Below, piece by piece: positions 62,801 to 64,000 of a stretch of DNA of 64,000 bases. The DNA is taken from NCBI GenBank assembly GCA_029379225.1, contig JAQYWR010000001.1, forward strand, positions 186,001 through 250,000. The letters run 5' to 3'. Within the stretch, counting starts at the first letter, position 1. Every line of letters begins with the position of its first letter. This DNA is from Nostoc sp. S4 (GTDB lineage Bacteria > Cyanobacteriota > Cyanobacteriia > Cyanobacteriales > Nostocaceae). Position numbers and translations under genes: made by a program. The notes beneath the pieces are model-generated. The model saw nothing but the letters and a program-made list of their open reading frames with translations, had not been told where the DNA came from and searched no databases.

Positions 62801-64000
62801 ATGTGGCATTTGCAAAGCTTTGTTGATTACTGGAAGAAGCTAACGAGTGGCTCTATCAATCGCCAAATTTTTGGTGCTGCGATGATAGTTGGTTTATTGA
62901 CAGCATTGGTTAAAGTAGCGGCTGTGGGTAAAGAATTGGTGGTTGCTCAGAGGTTTGGCACTGGAGATGATATAGATGCGTTTTTAATTGCTTTGTTGGT
63001 TCCTTCTTTTATTATTAACGTAATCGCTGGTTCTTTTAATACTGCTCTCATACCTACTTATATGCAAATACGAGAGCAGGAAGGTACAAAAGCTGCTCAA
63101 AGGCTTTTCTGTGGAGCCACAATCAGTGGTTTAGGACTGTTAGGAATTACAACAATACTGATGGTAATTCTAGCGCCTTTGTATTTACCACGAATTGCCA
63201 CTGGATTTAGTCCGCAAAAGTTAGAGCTGACTTTTCATTTGCTCTGCGCGATCGCACCTTTTGTTCTCTTAAGTGGGATTATTGTCATCTGGGGTGCTGT
63301 ATTGAATGCAGGAGAGCGTTTTGCTTTAGCAGCATTCTCACCAATTATTACTCCTACTGTTACCGTTGTATTGCTTTTAACGCTGAAATCTTTGGGTATT
63401 TTTGCTTTGGCTGCTGGGTTAGTCTGCGGTGCAGTACTAGAAATAATTCTCTTAGGAATAGCACTGCACCGACAAGGCATTTCATGGGTTCCGAAATGGT
63501 ATGGATTTGACACTAATCTGCGTCAAGTTGTTCGCCAATATTTCCCAATGATTGCAGGGGGACTTTTAATGTGTAGTACAAACTTAGTCGATCAATCTAT
63601 GGCAGCAATGTTGTTACCTGGTAGCGTCGCAGCACTTAATTACGGTAACAAAGCGATCGCATTTCCCATGTCTCTAGCCACTACAGCATTAAGTACTGCT
63701 GTGATTCCCTATTTTTCTAAAATGATTGCTGCTAACGATTGGATAGGCACACGTCGCACACTTAAGCGATATATGCAGATAATTTTTGTCACAACTACTC
63801 TATTGTCAGTATTCTTATTTGTGTTTTCTGAATCTCTAGTCAAAATACTTTTTCAAAGAGGTTCGTTTACAGCTAATGATACTCATTTAGTAGCTCAAAT
63901 TCAAAATTGTTTTGCTTTCCAAATACCTTTTTACGTAGCGGGAATTATGGTAGTACGATTAATTTCAGCAATGCAAGCCAATCATATATTGATGTGGGCT
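62801..64000 (+). CDS. MurJ/MviN-family (MOP) lipid-linked oligosaccharide flippase, 3' end outside window
   Basis: Open frame of 400 codons from the ATG to the window edge. It has at least ten hydrophobic helices. The N-terminal part reads FGAAMIVGLLTALVKVAAVG-type sequence followed by VVAQRFGTGDDIDAFLIALL, then NVIAGSFNTALIPTY, the signature of the MviN/MurJ family. The protein moves lipid-linked sugars across the inner membrane. In this polysaccharide locus it may serve an exopolysaccharide repeat unit (Wzx-like) and not lipid II. The C-terminal helices are missing. Confidence 0.88.
   Translation, partial: MWHLQSFVDYWKKLTSGSINRQIFGAAMIVGLLTALVKVAAVGKELVVAQRFGTGDDIDAFLIALLVPSFIINVIAGSFNTALIPTYMQIREQEGTKAAQRLFCGATISGLGLLGITTILMVILAPLYLPRIATGFSPQKLELTFHLLCAIAPFVLLSGIIVIWGAVLNAGERFALAAFSPIITPTVTVVLLLTLKSLGIFALAAGLVCGAVLEIILLGIALHRQGISWVPKWYGFDTNLRQVVRQYFPMIAGGLLMCSTNLVDQSMAAMLLPGSVAALNYGNKAIAFPMSLATTALSTAVIPYFSKMIAANDWIGTRRTLKRYMQIIFVTTTLLSVFLFVFSESLVKILFQRGSFTANDTHLVAQIQNCFAFQIPFYVAGIMVVRLISAMQANHILMWA

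Overview
The window looks like chromosomal DNA of a filamentous, Nostocales-type cyanobacterium. The evidence is the abundance of HIP1 octamers (GCGATCGC), many short tandemly repeated (STRR) heptamer tracts between genes, AMIN-domain TonB receptors, and cyanobacterial signature genes: CRR6, DUF760, the DUF3685 regulator, a CcaA-type carbonic anhydrase, a phytol-kinase-like protein and a cyanobacteriochrome-like sensor kinase. I found no rRNA, tRNA, CRISPR array or complete insertion sequence. The genus cannot be fixed from what I see.

Region 1 (1-17.0 kb) is a siderophore/iron uptake locus. On the minus strand an AraC-family regulator is followed by three TonB-dependent receptors and a PepSY-type membrane protein. 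On the plus strand a second AraC regulator precedes a fourth receptor and a decayed PepSY gene. The two halves face away from each other around trpS and a methylenetetrahydrofolate-reductase-like gene. A 3,939-bp tandem duplication left the last codons of the araC gene and its operator in front of the second receptor. Paired direct repeats 21-22 bp apart lie upstream of three receptors and are probably the AraC operators.

Region 2 (17-25.6 kb) is mixed: a small helical protein, an AT-rich pair (NADAR protein plus isochorismatase-fold hydrolase), a PsiE-like membrane protein, a TPR protein, an unusual EF-G paralogue without the catalytic G3 histidine, a GAF histidine kinase, and a wrecked DUF4058 gene.

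Region 3 (25.7-37.7 kb) is mostly housekeeping: a CtpA-type protease and ispG, a second cysteine hydrolase, a LysM/M23 peptidase, an HtrA protease, ispD-scpB-DUF760, a GT9 glycosyltransferase, CRR6 and a Fur-family (PerR/FurC-like) regulator.

Region 4 (37.8-53.5 kb) holds three large signalling-type NTPases: a NACHT protein with pentapeptide repeats, and a same-strand pair of an AAA ATPase and a 1,372-residue STAND protein with TPR and WD40 repeats. Between them lie a degenerate-receiver/DUF3685 protein, a phytol-kinase-like protein, an FAD oxidoreductase without its redox cysteines, cobD and hup. Repeats have entered several of these coding regions in frame. The AAA/STAND pair is the best candidate for a poorly described system.

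Region 5 (53.5-64 kb) has DUF4112, ccaA, an alpha/beta hydrolase, a BON protein, ilvN, and the start of a polysaccharide locus (CapD/WbpM-like enzyme, beta-propeller protein, FemAB/GNAT-like acyltransferase, MurJ/Wzx-type flippase cut by the window end).
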